From an uncultured Modestobacter sp. (GTDB lineage Bacteria; Actinomycetota; Actinomycetes; Mycobacteriales; Geodermatophilaceae), in the NCBI RefSeq assembly GCF_947486615.1, contig NZ_CANKUD010000017.1, positions 28,923-92,922 on the forward strand: 64,000 nucleotides of DNA. The letters are read 5' to 3'. A program made the translations under genes and the position numbers. Under the pieces are notes generated by a model. It saw only the letters and a list, made by a program, of their open reading frames with translations, was not told the origin of the DNA and made no database searches. Shown in pieces: positions 27,698-35,837 of the stretch; the first letter of the stretch is position 1; each line of letters starts with the position of its first letter.

Positions 27698-28681
27698 ATG
27701 ACCGAAGTGACCGCTGCGCCGGCGGCGACGTCCACCGGCGCAGCGGTCACCCGGGGCGGCGGAGACGCCTCCCGGGTGACCGACCGTCGCCGGGGCGGGA
27801 AGCGCCGGCAGCGCCTCGAGATTCTGCTGTTCGTGACGCCAGCCCTCGCGTTGATGGCGCTGTTCGTCCTCTACCCGGTCTACTCCGCAGCCCGGATGTC
27901 GCTGTACAACTGGAAGGGCTTCGGCCCGATGGTCGACTTCGCCGGCCTGGACAACTACGCGCGCGTGCTGCGCGACGAGGTGTTCACCGACGCGGTCGTG
28001 CACAACTTCATCATCGTCTTCGCCTCCATCGCGGTGCAGCTGCCGCTGGGCCTGGCGCTGGCGCTGCTGCTCAACCGCCGCATCCGGGGCCGCGGCCTGC
28101 TGCGCACGGTCGTCTTCGTCCCGTACGTGCTGGCCGAGGTGATCGCCGGTGTCGTGTGGTTCCAGCTGCTGCAGCCCCGCACCGGGCTCCTGGAGCAGAT
28201 CGTGTCCGGGGTCGGGCTCCCGGTACCCGAGCAGGGGTTCCTGGGCACCCCCGACCTGGCACTGGCCACCGTCTTCGTCGTCCTGACGTGGAAGTACCTC
28301 GGCCTGGCCGTGCTGCTCTTCCTCGCCGGGCTCCAGGGCGTCCCGGACGAGCTGCACGAGGCTGCCCAACTGGACGGCGCCTCGTGGTGGCAGGTGCAGC
28401 GCCGGATCGCCGTCCCGCTGCTCGCGCCCACCATCCGCACCTGGGTCTTCCTGTCGATGATCGGCTCGCTGCAGCTGTTCGACATGGTCTGGATCCTCAC
28501 CGGCGGGGGGCCCGCGAACGCCACGACCACGATGGTCACCTACCTGATCAGCATGGGCACCCAGCGCAGCAACTACGGGATCGCGGGCGCGGCATCCGTC
28601 GTGCTCTTCCTCATCGGCTTCGCCCTGGCGCTGGCCTACCAGGTCCTGGTGCTGCGCCGCGACACGAAGGTCGACGCATGA
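27698..28681 (+). CDS. Sugar ABC transporter permease (MalF/UgpA type)
   Basis: The 327-residue protein has a basic cytoplasmic N-terminus of about 45 residues, six predicted membrane helices and the EAA loop that contacts the ATPase (HEAAQLDGASWWQVQRRIAVP, about residues 225-245). It follows the binding-protein gene after seven bases. The partner permease is next and no ATPase gene is linked. Confidence 0.93.
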   Translation: MTEVTAAPAATSTGAAVTRGGGDASRVTDRRRGGKRRQRLEILLFVTPALALMALFVLYPVYSAARMSLYNWKGFGPMVDFAGLDNYARVLRDEVFTDAVVHNFIIVFASIAVQLPLGLALALLLNRRIRGRGLLRTVVFVPYVLAEVIAGVVWFQLLQPRTGLLEQIVSGVGLPVPEQGFLGTPDLALATVFVVLTWKYLGLAVLLFLAGLQGVPDELHEAAQLDGASWWQVQRRIAVPLLAPTIRTWVFLSMIGSLQLFDMVWILTGGGPANATTTMVTYLISMGTQRSNYGIAGAASVVLFLIGFALALAYQVLVLRRDTKVDA

Positions 28682-28718
28682 ACCGGGTGCAGCAGGCACC
28701 GCGAGGAGGACAGCGCTG

Positions 28719-29555
28719 ATGGCACGGCGAGCGAACGCGTACGGACGGGGTGGCCCGTTCGTCTACCTGGTGGCGCTCCTGGTCGTGGCGGTCACGCTCG
28801 GGCCGGTGCTGTACGGCGCCCTCGGCGGCTTCCGCAGCAACGCCCAGCTGGCCCGCGACCCCGCCGGGCTGCCCGACCCGTGGGTGTTCAGCAACTACAC
28901 CAACGTCCTCAGCAACCCGGCGTTCTGGCGGTACACGCTCAACTCGACCGCGATCGCCCTCATCACCACGGTGGTCGCCGTGATCGCCGGCGTGATGGCC
29001 GCCTATCCCCTGGCGCGCTACCAGTTCAAGCTCCGGGAGCCGCTGTTCCTGGTCTTCGTGCTGGGGCTGCTCTTCCCGGCTGCGGTGGCCATCATCCCGC
29101 TGTTCATCCTCGTGACCCAGGACCTGGGGATGGGCGACACCTGGTTGGGCGTCGCGCTGCCGCAGGCGGCGTTCGCACTGCCGGTCACGGTGGTGATCCT
29201 GCGGCCGTTCCTGGCAGCACTCCCCAAGGAGCTCGAGGAGGCCGCCACGCTCGACGGCGCCGGCCGCGTGGGCATCTTCTGGCGGATCGCGGTCCCGCTG
29301 TCGATGCCGGCCCTGGTCACGGTCGGGGTCCTCGCGTTCGTCACCTCCTGGAACGCCTACCTCCTCCCGCTGCTCCTGCTGCGGGGCGAGACGCGCACCC
29401 TGCCGCTGGGCGTGGCCGACTTCTCCACCCAGTACTCCGCCGACACCGCGGGCGTCCTCGCCTTCACCACGATCGCGATGATCCCGGCGCTCATCCTGTT
29501 CCTCGCGATGCAGGGACGCATCGTCAGCGGGCTGCAGGGCGCGGTGAAGGGATGA
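28719..29555 (+). CDS. Sugar ABC transporter permease (MalG/UgpE type)
   Basis: The 278-residue protein has six helices and the EAA motif EEAATLDGAGRVGIFWRIAVP (about residues 172-192). It completes the CUT1 importer with the preceding permease. AGGAGG lies nine bases ahead of the ATG. It is followed 43 bases later by a LacI regulator in the same direction, so the operon includes its own regulator. Confidence 0.93.
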   Translation: MARRANAYGRGGPFVYLVALLVVAVTLGPVLYGALGGFRSNAQLARDPAGLPDPWVFSNYTNVLSNPAFWRYTLNSTAIALITTVVAVIAGVMAAYPLARYQFKLREPLFLVFVLGLLFPAAVAIIPLFILVTQDLGMGDTWLGVALPQAAFALPVTVVILRPFLAALPKELEEAATLDGAGRVGIFWRIAVPLSMPALVTVGVLAFVTSWNAYLLPLLLLRGETRTLPLGVADFSTQYSADTAGVLAFTTIAMIPALILFLAMQGRIVSGLQGAVKG

Positions 29556-29598
29556 GCCGGGCACCCGGGACCGGGTTCGGCGCAGGAGAGGGTGGTCG

Positions 29599-30690
29599 GT
29601 GAAGCTCGACTCGACGCCGGACGGCGTCGTCCCGGCCCTGCTCGTGGGCGGTGGGGCCGGCACGACGACCCCCGCGCCCCCGCTGCGCGGCAGGGTGACC
29701 ATGCAGCAGGTCGCCGCGGAGGCCGGTGTCTCGATCTCCACCGTGTCGAAGGTGATCAACGGACGGTACGGCGTCTCGTCGGACACCATCGACCACGTCA
29801 CCCGGGTGATCGACCGGCTCGGGTACGAGGCGAGCCTGGTCGCGCGCAGCCTGCGCAACCGTCGCACCAACGTCATCGGCGTGCTCGTGATGGACTTCGA
29901 GCCCTTCAGCACCGAGGTCCTCAAGGGCGTGGCCGATGCCATCCACGGCACCGGCTACGAGCTGATCGCGTACTCCGCCGGTGGTCACGTGGAGGCGCGG
30001 GAGGGCTGGGAACGGCGCTCGCTCACCCGGTTGATGGCGACCCTGGTCGACGGTGCCGTGCTGGTCACCCCGACCGTCACCGACGTGCAGGCCGACGGCC
30101 CGGTGGTGGCGGTCGACCCGCAGGCCGGACCGTCCGCGCTGCCGGCCGTGGCCGCGGACAGCCTCCAGGGCGCCCGGCTCGGGGTCGAGCACCTGCTCGA
30201 GCTCGGGCACACCCGGATCGGCATGATCACCGGCCGCTCGGACCTGATGTCCGCGCAGCAACGGGAGCAGGGCTACCGCGAGGCGATGACGGCGGCGGGA
30301 CTGCCGGTCGACGAGACGCTCATGCCCTCCGGCGGGTTCGAGCCGGCCCTCTCGCGCCTGGCGGCCCGTGAGCTGCTGTCGCGGGCCGACCGTCCGACCG
30401 CGGTCTTCGCGGCGAACGACCTCTCCGCGCTGGCGACGCTGGAGGTCGCGCGGGAGCTGGGCATCGACGTGCCCGGTGAGCTGTCGGTCGTCGGCTTCGA
30501 CAACATCCCGGAGTCGGTGCTCGCCGAGCCGTCGTTGACCACCGTGCAGCAGCCGATCCGCCGGATGGGCCAGGAGGCCACCGAGATGCTCCTCGCCCTG
30601 ATCTCCGGCGAGGACGTCCACGACCTGGACCGGACCCTGAGCACCTCGCTGGTGCTGCGCTCGTCCACGGCGCCACCCGGGGTCCGCTGA
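29599..30690 (+). CDS. LacI family transcriptional regulator of the oligosaccharide importer
   Basis: From the GTG at 29599 (GGAGAGGG upstream) the product has 363 residues; the helix-turn-helix begins only at about residue 34 (TMQQVAAEAGVSISTVSKVING), so a GTG at 29695 is a possible alternative start. The effector domain ends in LSVVGFDNIPESVLAEPSLTT. It is the last gene of the ABC operon and probably controls it and the divergent hydrolase unit. It is a paralogue of the regulator at 18983, so the cluster carries two LacI proteins. Confidence 0.9.
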   Translation: MKLDSTPDGVVPALLVGGGAGTTTPAPPLRGRVTMQQVAAEAGVSISTVSKVINGRYGVSSDTIDHVTRVIDRLGYEASLVARSLRNRRTNVIGVLVMDFEPFSTEVLKGVADAIHGTGYELIAYSAGGHVEAREGWERRSLTRLMATLVDGAVLVTPTVTDVQADGPVVAVDPQAGPSALPAVAADSLQGARLGVEHLLELGHTRIGMITGRSDLMSAQQREQGYREAMTAAGLPVDETLMPSGGFEPALSRLAARELLSRADRPTAVFAANDLSALATLEVARELGIDVPGELSVVGFDNIPESVLAEPSLTTVQQPIRRMGQEATEMLLALISGEDVHDLDRTLSTSLVLRSSTAPPGVR

Positions 30691-30718
30691 CCCGACCCGC
30701 ACCGCTGCGACCGCCCTC

Positions 30719-30750
30719 GGCCCCGGCCCCGATGACTCGGGGCCGGGGCC
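30719..30750. terminator. Bidirectional terminator between LacI and rluB
   Basis: GGCCCCGGCCCCGA and its perfect complement form a 14-base-pair stem with loop TGAC. It lies between the stops of two convergent genes and marks the right border of the xylan cluster. Confidence 0.8.
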
Positions 30751-30757
30751 GGGGCCG

Positions 30758-31597
30758 TCAGAGGCCGACGAGCTCGTGCAGGGCGCCGACCTCGGTGCGG
30801 GTGAGCTTGCGGATGGTGCCGCTGCGCATCCGGGCCAGCTCGATCGGGCCGACCGCGGTACGGGTGAGCCGGTTGACCGGCAGGCCGACCTCGGCCAGCA
30901 GCCGCCGGACGATGTGCTTGCGCCCCTCGTGCAGCACCACCTCGACCACCGACTGCCCGGCGTGGGTGTCCATGACCTGGAACGAGTCGACCTTGACCGG
31001 GCCGTCCTCCAGCTCGACGCCCTTGCGCAGCCGCTTGGCCATGTCCCGCGGCACCGAGCCACTGACCTGGGCCAGGTAGGTCTTCTTCACCTCGTAGGAG
31101 GGGTGGGCCAGCCGATGGGCCAGCTCCCCGTCGGTGGTGAGCAGCAGCAGGCCCTCGGTGTCCTGGTCGAGCCGGCCGACGTGCACCAGCCCGGTGGCCA
31201 GGTCGCCCATCATCTCCCCGACGCATGGCCGGTTGCGGTCGTCGCTCATCGAGGTGATCACGCCGAAGGGCTTGTTCATCGCGTAGCTGACCTTGTCGTT
31301 GCGGATGTCGATCCGCCGGCCGTCGACCGCGATGACCACGGTGTCGGGGTCGACCCGCATGCCCTGCACCCGCACGACCTGACCGTCGACCGAGATGCGG
31401 CCCTGGTCGATCATGTCCTCGCAGACCCGGCGGGAGCCGACACCGGCCCGGGCGAGCACCTTCTGCAGCCGCTCGCCCTCACCGGCCTCGGTCTCGGTGT
31501 CCTCGGCGTCGCCGGGGTGGACCGGGGCGAGCTCCATGTCCTCGGACCAGCCCTCGCCGCCGGAGGTCGTCGACTCGTCGTCAGCTGCGGTGTTCAT
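30758..31597 (-). CDS. rluB: 23S rRNA pseudouridine synthase RluB/RsuA family
   Basis: From the ATG at 31597 the protein has 279 residues: an acidic N-terminal tail of about 40, an S4 RNA-binding domain (about 43-95, LQKVLARAGVGSRRVCEDMI) and the catalytic domain with the RsuA-family aspartate in VGRLDQDTEGLLLLT. It follows scpB, the conserved actinobacterial order. An upstream extension of the frame into the palindromic repeat zone is not credible. Confidence 0.94.
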   Translation of the reverse strand: MNTAADDESTTSGGEGWSEDMELAPVHPGDAEDTETEAGEGERLQKVLARAGVGSRRVCEDMIDQGRISVDGQVVRVQGMRVDPDTVVIAVDGRRIDIRNDKVSYAMNKPFGVITSMSDDRNRPCVGEMMGDLATGLVHVGRLDQDTEGLLLLTTDGELAHRLAHPSYEVKKTYLAQVSGSVPRDMAKRLRKGVELEDGPVKVDSFQVMDTHAGQSVVEVVLHEGRKHIVRRLLAEVGLPVNRLTRTAVGPIELARMRSGTIRKLTRTEVGALHELVGL

Positions 31598-31669
31598 CGC
31601 CCCCAGTCTCCCACCCCGGCGCACCCCCTCCGACCATCGCTCGCCCGCCCGGGGTGACCGGCCCCTGCC

Positions 31670-31771
31670 GGCCATGTTGGCCAACATGGCCAGTAGGGCC
31701 CGGGCGGCCGGGCGGGCGAGCGGGCGAGCGGGCGAGCGGGCGGGCGGGCGGCCATGTTGGCGAACATGGCC
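31670..31771. repeat. Paired GGCCATGTT palindromes flanking a GC octamer tract
   Basis: A perfect 22-base palindrome (31670-31691; each arm GGCCATGTTGG) and a near-identical one (31750-31771; arms GGCCATGTT/AACATGGCC around GGCG) bracket three tandem copies of CGGGCGAG (31713-31736) followed by CGGG repeats. The whole lies between scpB and rluB. It looks like a REP/BIME-type intergenic element or paired protein-binding sites; the composition differs from ordinary intergenic DNA here. Confidence 0.75.
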
Positions 31772-31780
31772 GGGCGGAGG

Positions 31781-32746
31781 TCAGGCGTCGGGGTGCTCGT
31801 CGAGGAGCGAGCCGGTGTCGGGGAGGAGCGGGGCCAGCTCGGGCAGCTCGTCGAGGCCGGTGAGACCCATCCGCTCGAGGAACAGCGGCGTGGTCACGTA
31901 CAGCCCGCCGCCGGTGTCCGGGTCGGCGCCGGCCTCGCGGATCAGCCCTCGGGAGACCAGCGTCCGGACGACGGCGTCCACGCCCACCCCGCGGATCGCC
32001 GACACCCGGGCGCGGGTGACCGGCTGCCGGTAGGCGATGACGGCGAGGGTCTCCAGGGCGGCCTGGGTGAGCCGGCTGCGCTGACCCTCCAGCAGGTGCC
32101 GCTCGACGACGGCGGCGTGCTCCTCCCGGGTGTAGAGCCGCCACCCCTCCCCCACCCGGCGCAGCGTGATCCCCGCCCGGCGCTCGTCGTAGTCGGCGCC
32201 CAGCGCGGCCAGCTCGCGCCGCAGCCGGGGCACCGAGCAGCGCAGCGCCGCCGCGAGTGACCCCTCGTCGACGGGTGCGTCGACGACGAAGAGCAGCGCC
32301 TCCAGCCCGCCGCGCAGCGCTCCCGGGTCGACGTCCGGCTCGTCCTGCTCGGGTCGGGGCGCGGCGGCCTCCTCCACCCGGGCCTCGGGCTCGGGGACGA
32401 CGACCAGCTCCACCGGCGGTGCCGCGGGACCGCGGGCCAGCACGGGCGTCGGCGCCTCCTCGACGGTGGCCGCCTCCTCCGCCGCGGCCGGGTCCGCAGC
32501 GGCGACGTCCGGCGGCGTGGTGCCCAGGTCGGCGGCCAGCCGGGCGGCCACCGCGCCCCAGTCCTCCGCGGGGGTGGCGTCCTCCTCCAGCCCGGCGGCG
32601 ACCTCGGCGGCGACGGCGTCCCAGGAGAACGGCCGCGGCTCCGGCTGTCCGGCCTGCTCCGCCTGGTCCGGCTGGACCGCCTGGTCCGCCTGGTCCGCCC
32701 GGTCCGACTGGTCCGACTGGTCCGACTGGTCCGGCCGGTCGCTCAC
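31781..32746 (-). CDS. scpB: Segregation and condensation protein B
   Basis: The C-terminal half of this 321-residue protein (about 140-300) is ScpB: two winged helices with ALEALLFVVDAPVDEGSLA and TQAALETLAVIAYRQPVTRARV, then IRGVGVDAVVRTL. It joins ScpA and Smc in chromosome condensation. The N-terminal 135 residues are an unusual acidic, Asp/Gln/Ala-rich extension starting with repeated DQS and DQA triplets, encoded by 9-base tandem repeats near 32650-32740. It overlaps scpA by four bases. Confidence 0.93.
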   Translation of the reverse strand: MSDRPDQSDQSDQSDRADQADQAVQPDQAEQAGQPEPRPFSWDAVAAEVAAGLEEDATPAEDWGAVAARLAADLGTTPPDVAAADPAAAEEAATVEEAPTPVLARGPAAPPVELVVVPEPEARVEEAAAPRPEQDEPDVDPGALRGGLEALLFVVDAPVDEGSLAAALRCSVPRLRRELAALGADYDERRAGITLRRVGEGWRLYTREEHAAVVERHLLEGQRSRLTQAALETLAVIAYRQPVTRARVSAIRGVGVDAVVRTLVSRGLIREAGADPDTGGGLYVTTPLFLERMGLTGLDELPELAPLLPDTGSLLDEHPDA

Positions 32747-33588
32747 GTGTAGTCCTCCAGGTGCTCGGCGGTGTCGGCGTCGACCTCGTCCGGCAGCCGC
32801 CCGCCGACCAGCTCGGGCCCGGTCCAGCGCACGTGCAGCTCACCCAGCGGCGACATCTGGTCGAAGGTGACCAGCTGCTGGCGGTAGAGCTCCAGCAGCG
32901 CCAGGAACCGGGCGACGACCTCCAGGGTGTGCGCGCAGTCGCCGCTCAGCGCCCGGAACGTCGCCGTCCCGGCGGTGGCGACCCGGCTGCGGACCAGCAG
33001 CAGCTGCTCGGTGACGCTGACCGCGGGGGCGTGCAGGTGGGTGACGCTGACCGTCGGTGGGGGCTTGGGCACCAGCGCCTGGTGCGCCATCGCGGCGAAC
33101 TGCTCGGGGGTGACCCCGAGCAGCACCTCGGGCAGCAGGTCGGCGAACCGCTGCTCCAGGCCGACCGACCTCGGGAAGCGGCGGGACGCCTCGGCCTCGC
33201 GGCGGCGCAGGAACTCCGCGGCCCGCTTGTAGGCCCGGTACTGCAGCAGCCGGGCGAACAGCAGGTCACGCGCCTCCAGGACGGCGAGGTCCTCCTCGTC
33301 CTCCACGTCGGCGGCGGGCAGCAGCCGGGCGGCCTTGAGGTCGAGCAGGGTGGAGGCGACGACCAGGAACTCGCTGGCCTGGTCGAGGTCGAGCTGGTCG
33401 CCCAGCGCCCGCAGGTGGGCGATGAACTCGTCGGTGACCACCGAGAGCGCGATCTCGGTGACGTCGAGCTTGTGCTTGCCGATCAGCTGCAGCAGCAGGT
33501 CGAACGGGCCCTCGAAGTTGGTCAGCCGGACGGTGAACCGCCCGTCGGGCGTCGGGGCCTCCACAGCCGGGGCCAGCACCGTCGTCAC
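32743..33588 (-). CDS. scpA: Segregation and condensation protein A
   Basis: The 281-residue kleisin shows the ScpA start FEGPFDLLLQLIGKHKLDV, the helical N-terminal domain that binds the Smc neck (LVVASTLLDLKAARLLP) and a C-terminal winged helix (VVARFLALLELYRQQLVTF) that binds the Smc cap. It is translationally coupled to scpB. The conserved parA gene lies upstream, with two small hypothetical genes between. Confidence 0.95.
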   Translation of the reverse strand: MTTVLAPAVEAPTPDGRFTVRLTNFEGPFDLLLQLIGKHKLDVTEIALSVVTDEFIAHLRALGDQLDLDQASEFLVVASTLLDLKAARLLPAADVEDEEDLAVLEARDLLFARLLQYRAYKRAAEFLRRREAEASRRFPRSVGLEQRFADLLPEVLLGVTPEQFAAMAHQALVPKPPPTVSVTHLHAPAVSVTEQLLLVRSRVATAGTATFRALSGDCAHTLEVVARFLALLELYRQQLVTFDQMSPLGELHVRWTGPELVGGRLPDEVDADTAEHLEDYT

Positions 33589-33631
33589 GCTCCGACCCTA
33601 GACGGGCACGAAGCGCTGGTCAGCCTGCTGT

Positions 33632-33997
33632 TCACACCGGCCACTGCAGCCCCGTGGCCGTGATGCGCAGCGGAGCGGTGGTGTCCCGGGTGGCGATCAC
33701 CTCGTCCAGGTGCACCAGCAGGAGGTTGAACCCCGCCGACTCGACCGTGTGGTCCGGCCACAGCATGTCCCGGCAGTCGCGCCCCAGCGCGGTGACGGCG
33801 GCCTCGAGGTCCGGCTCCTTGGTCCACAGCGTCACCTCGTGGTCGACCCGCCGGCCGCCGAGGCGGATCTGTACGGAACGGTTCCCGCCGTACTCGGCGT
33901 CGACCACTGCCCCGTCCATCCGGAGCCGGCGCAGCAGCTCCTCGATGAAGGGCAGCACGCTGAGACCGTAGCCGCGGGGAGCACTCCGCGTGACCAT
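33632..33997 (-). CDS. Hypothetical protein between parA and scpA
   Basis: The 121-residue product has no family I recognise. It contains a helical start (LPFIEELLRRLRMDG), a beta-rich centre (AEYGGNRSVQIRLGGRRVDHEVTLW) and a conserved-looking DCRDMLWPD. No signal peptide or membrane segment is seen. Position within the parA-scpA run, same strand, supports it as real. Confidence 0.55.
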   Translation of the reverse strand: MVTRSAPRGYGLSVLPFIEELLRRLRMDGAVVDAEYGGNRSVQIRLGGRRVDHEVTLWTKEPDLEAAVTALGRDCRDMLWPDHTVESAGFNLLLVHLDEVIATRDTTAPLRITATGLQWPV

Positions 33998-34007
33998 CCC
34001 CGACGGG

Positions 34008-34051
34008 CGACCCGACCCCGCGCGAGGCAGGCAGCCCGCGGGGTCGGGTCG
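34008..34051 (-). terminator. Terminator after the RHH-like gene
   Basis: CGACCCGACCCCGCG pairs perfectly with its complement across a 14-base loop, directly after the stop at 34054. It would end the parA transcript before the 121-residue gene. Confidence 0.7.
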
Positions 34052-34053
34052 GC

Positions 34054-34575
34054 TCAGTTCTTGCGCAGCCGGCGGACGAGGACCGAGTCCTCGCCGTGCA
34101 CCTCGAGGTCGGCCAGCAGCACGGCGATCGCCTCGCGGACGATCCGGCCGCGGTCGGCGGCGACGCCGTGCTGGCCGCGCAGGGTGAGCCGGGCGGTCTC
34201 CAGGGCGAGCAGCTCCTCGGCCGAGCAGTAGACGGTGATCTTCTCCTCGTGCCTGGTGCGGCTCTTCTCCGCGCGCTGCCGGGGCGCCTTGGGCGCGGCC
34301 GCGGGCAGGGTGGCGCGGTGCGCGGCGAGCTCGTCGACGACGATCCGCGGCGCGCCGCCGTCCACGTCGGGCACCAGTGCCAGCGGCGCGGCCGGGGCGG
34401 GCGTGCCGCCGGCGGTCGGCACGGCGTCGGCGTCCCGGCTGGTGCGCAGCGCGGGCGAGGCCTGGGCGGCGGCCAGCGTCGCCAGCTCGGTGACCGGCGT
34501 CGCCGGGGCGGCCGCCGGGGTGTCGGTGCGGCGGAACAGCTCGGCGGCACCGGGCAGCACGGGGCGGCGGGTCAC
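34054..34575 (-). CDS. Putative small DNA-binding partner of ParA
   Basis: The 173-residue protein has a long Ala/Pro-rich disordered N-terminus (about 1-105) and a C-terminal 60 residues (EEKITVYCSAEELLALETARL, then IVREAIAVLLADLEVHGED) with the strand-helix-helix pattern of ribbon-helix-helix proteins. It lies 46 bases downstream of parA on the same strand. A ParB/ParG-like or regulator role is inferred from this; I do not recognise a named family. Confidence 0.6.
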   Translation of the reverse strand: MTRRPVLPGAAELFRRTDTPAAAPATPVTELATLAAAQASPALRTSRDADAVPTAGGTPAPAAPLALVPDVDGGAPRIVVDELAAHRATLPAAAPKAPRQRAEKSRTRHEEKITVYCSAEELLALETARLTLRGQHGVAADRGRIVREAIAVLLADLEVHGEDSVLVRRLRKN

Positions 34576-34621
34576 GCGGTCACCTCGGGGCGGGCGGTGA
34601 GGGGTGACCTCGGGGACGCGG

Positions 34622-35542
34622 TCACAGGGCGAGGACCTCCTTGGCCAGGTCGCGGTACGCCGCGGCGCCCGTCGACGACGGAGCCCACTGGGTGATCGGC
34701 TGCCCGGCGACGGTCGTCTCCGGGAAGCGCACCGTGCGGGTGATGACGGTCTGGAACACGGTGTCGCCGAAGGCCTCGACGACCCGGCTGAACACCTCGC
34801 GGCAGTGCACGGTCCGCGTGTCGTACATGGTGGCCAGGATCCCGGAGATCTCCAGGGACGGGTTGAGCCGCTCCTTGACCTTGTCGATGGTGTCCACCAG
34901 CAGGGCGACGCCGCGGAGGGAGAAGAACTCGCACTCCAGCGGGATGATCACGCCCTGCGCGGCGGTGAGCGCGTTGACCGTGAGCAGCCCCAGGGAGGGC
35001 TGGCAGTCGATCAGCACGTAGTCGTAGTCCTCGCGGATGGGCGCCAGCACGCGCAGCAGCGTCTGCTCGCGGGCGACCTCGCTGACCAGCTGCACCTCGG
35101 CGGCGGACAGGTCGATGTTGCTGGGCACCAGGTCCAGGCCGGGGATGCCGGTGGCGACGCGGACGTCGGCCAGCGAGGTGGCCGGCTCCATCAGCGCGTT
35201 GTAGATCGTGCGGTCCAGCCCCTGGGAGGGGACGCCGAGGCCGACCGAGAGCGCACCCTGCGGGTCGAGGTCGACCAGCAGCACCTTGCGGCCCTGCTCG
35301 ACCAGCGCGGCACCCAGGTTGATCGTGGACGTCGTCTTGCCGACGCCGCCCTTCTGGTTGCACATGGCGATGACCTGCGCCGGGCCGTGCGAGCTGATCG
35401 GCTTGGGGTCGGGCAGCCGGCGTTGCCGCGCACGGGCAGGGTCGACCCGGCTCGCCGGAGCACCCATCTCGGCGCCTCCGGCCGGGTCCCCGACGTACGG
35501 GAGCCCGACGGCGGACCCCGCCGCCTCGGCTCGTGTCGACAT
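34622..35542 (-). CDS. parA: ParA family ATPase
   Basis: The ATG at 35542 gives 306 residues with a 50-residue flexible N-terminus; the longer frame to 35839 has no similarity. The deviant Walker A is CNQKGGVGKTTSTINLGAAL, Walker A' LLVDLDPQGALSVGLG, and Walker B VLIDCQPSLGLLTVNAL. This is the second ParA that precedes scpA-scpB in actinobacteria rather than the origin-proximal ParAB system. No canonical parS (TGTTTCACGTGAAACA) is seen nearby. Confidence 0.92.
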   Translation of the reverse strand: MSTRAEAAGSAVGLPYVGDPAGGAEMGAPASRVDPARARQRRLPDPKPISSHGPAQVIAMCNQKGGVGKTTSTINLGAALVEQGRKVLLVDLDPQGALSVGLGVPSQGLDRTIYNALMEPATSLADVRVATGIPGLDLVPSNIDLSAAEVQLVSEVAREQTLLRVLAPIREDYDYVLIDCQPSLGLLTVNALTAAQGVIIPLECEFFSLRGVALLVDTIDKVKERLNPSLEISGILATMYDTRTVHCREVFSRVVEAFGDTVFQTVITRTVRFPETTVAGQPITQWAPSSTGAAAYRDLAKEVLAL

Positions 35543-35694
35543 CGCTTCTGCCTCTTCCCTGGGTCGCCGGACCGTCGTCACCGGCCGGTGACGACGGCAG
35601 GAGGACGTGCTGGCCGGCGGGGGGAAGCCGCTGGTCCGAACTCCTGCTCCCTCTCTCGGCGGGGCCGGGCGCGACCGTGACCACCTCGGGTCAC

Positions 35695-35706
35695 CTTGTC
35701 GACAAG
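35695..35706. promoter_or_regulatory. Palindrome CTTGTCGACAAG upstream of parA
   Basis: A perfect 12-base palindrome sits in the 295-base gap between the divergent parA and arginase-like genes. A 14-base direct repeat GCGACCGTGACCAC also occurs there (35671-35684 and 35805-35818). Either could bind a regulator; no known operator consensus is matched. Confidence 0.3.
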
Positions 35707-35837
35707 TTGCTGTCCGACGGCGCTCGTCCTCCCCCGAGAACGGGCTGGTGGCTGCCTGTGCTGCCCGGAGACGGCCACCAGCCCGCCCTCGACAGGAGCG
35801 AGCGGCGACCGTGACCACTCGGAGGGAACATGTCGGC

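Noticed and set aside
34622..35837. parS sites near parA
   Set aside because: No match to TGTTTCACGTGAAACA was found; the local palindrome CTTGTCGACAAG is different.
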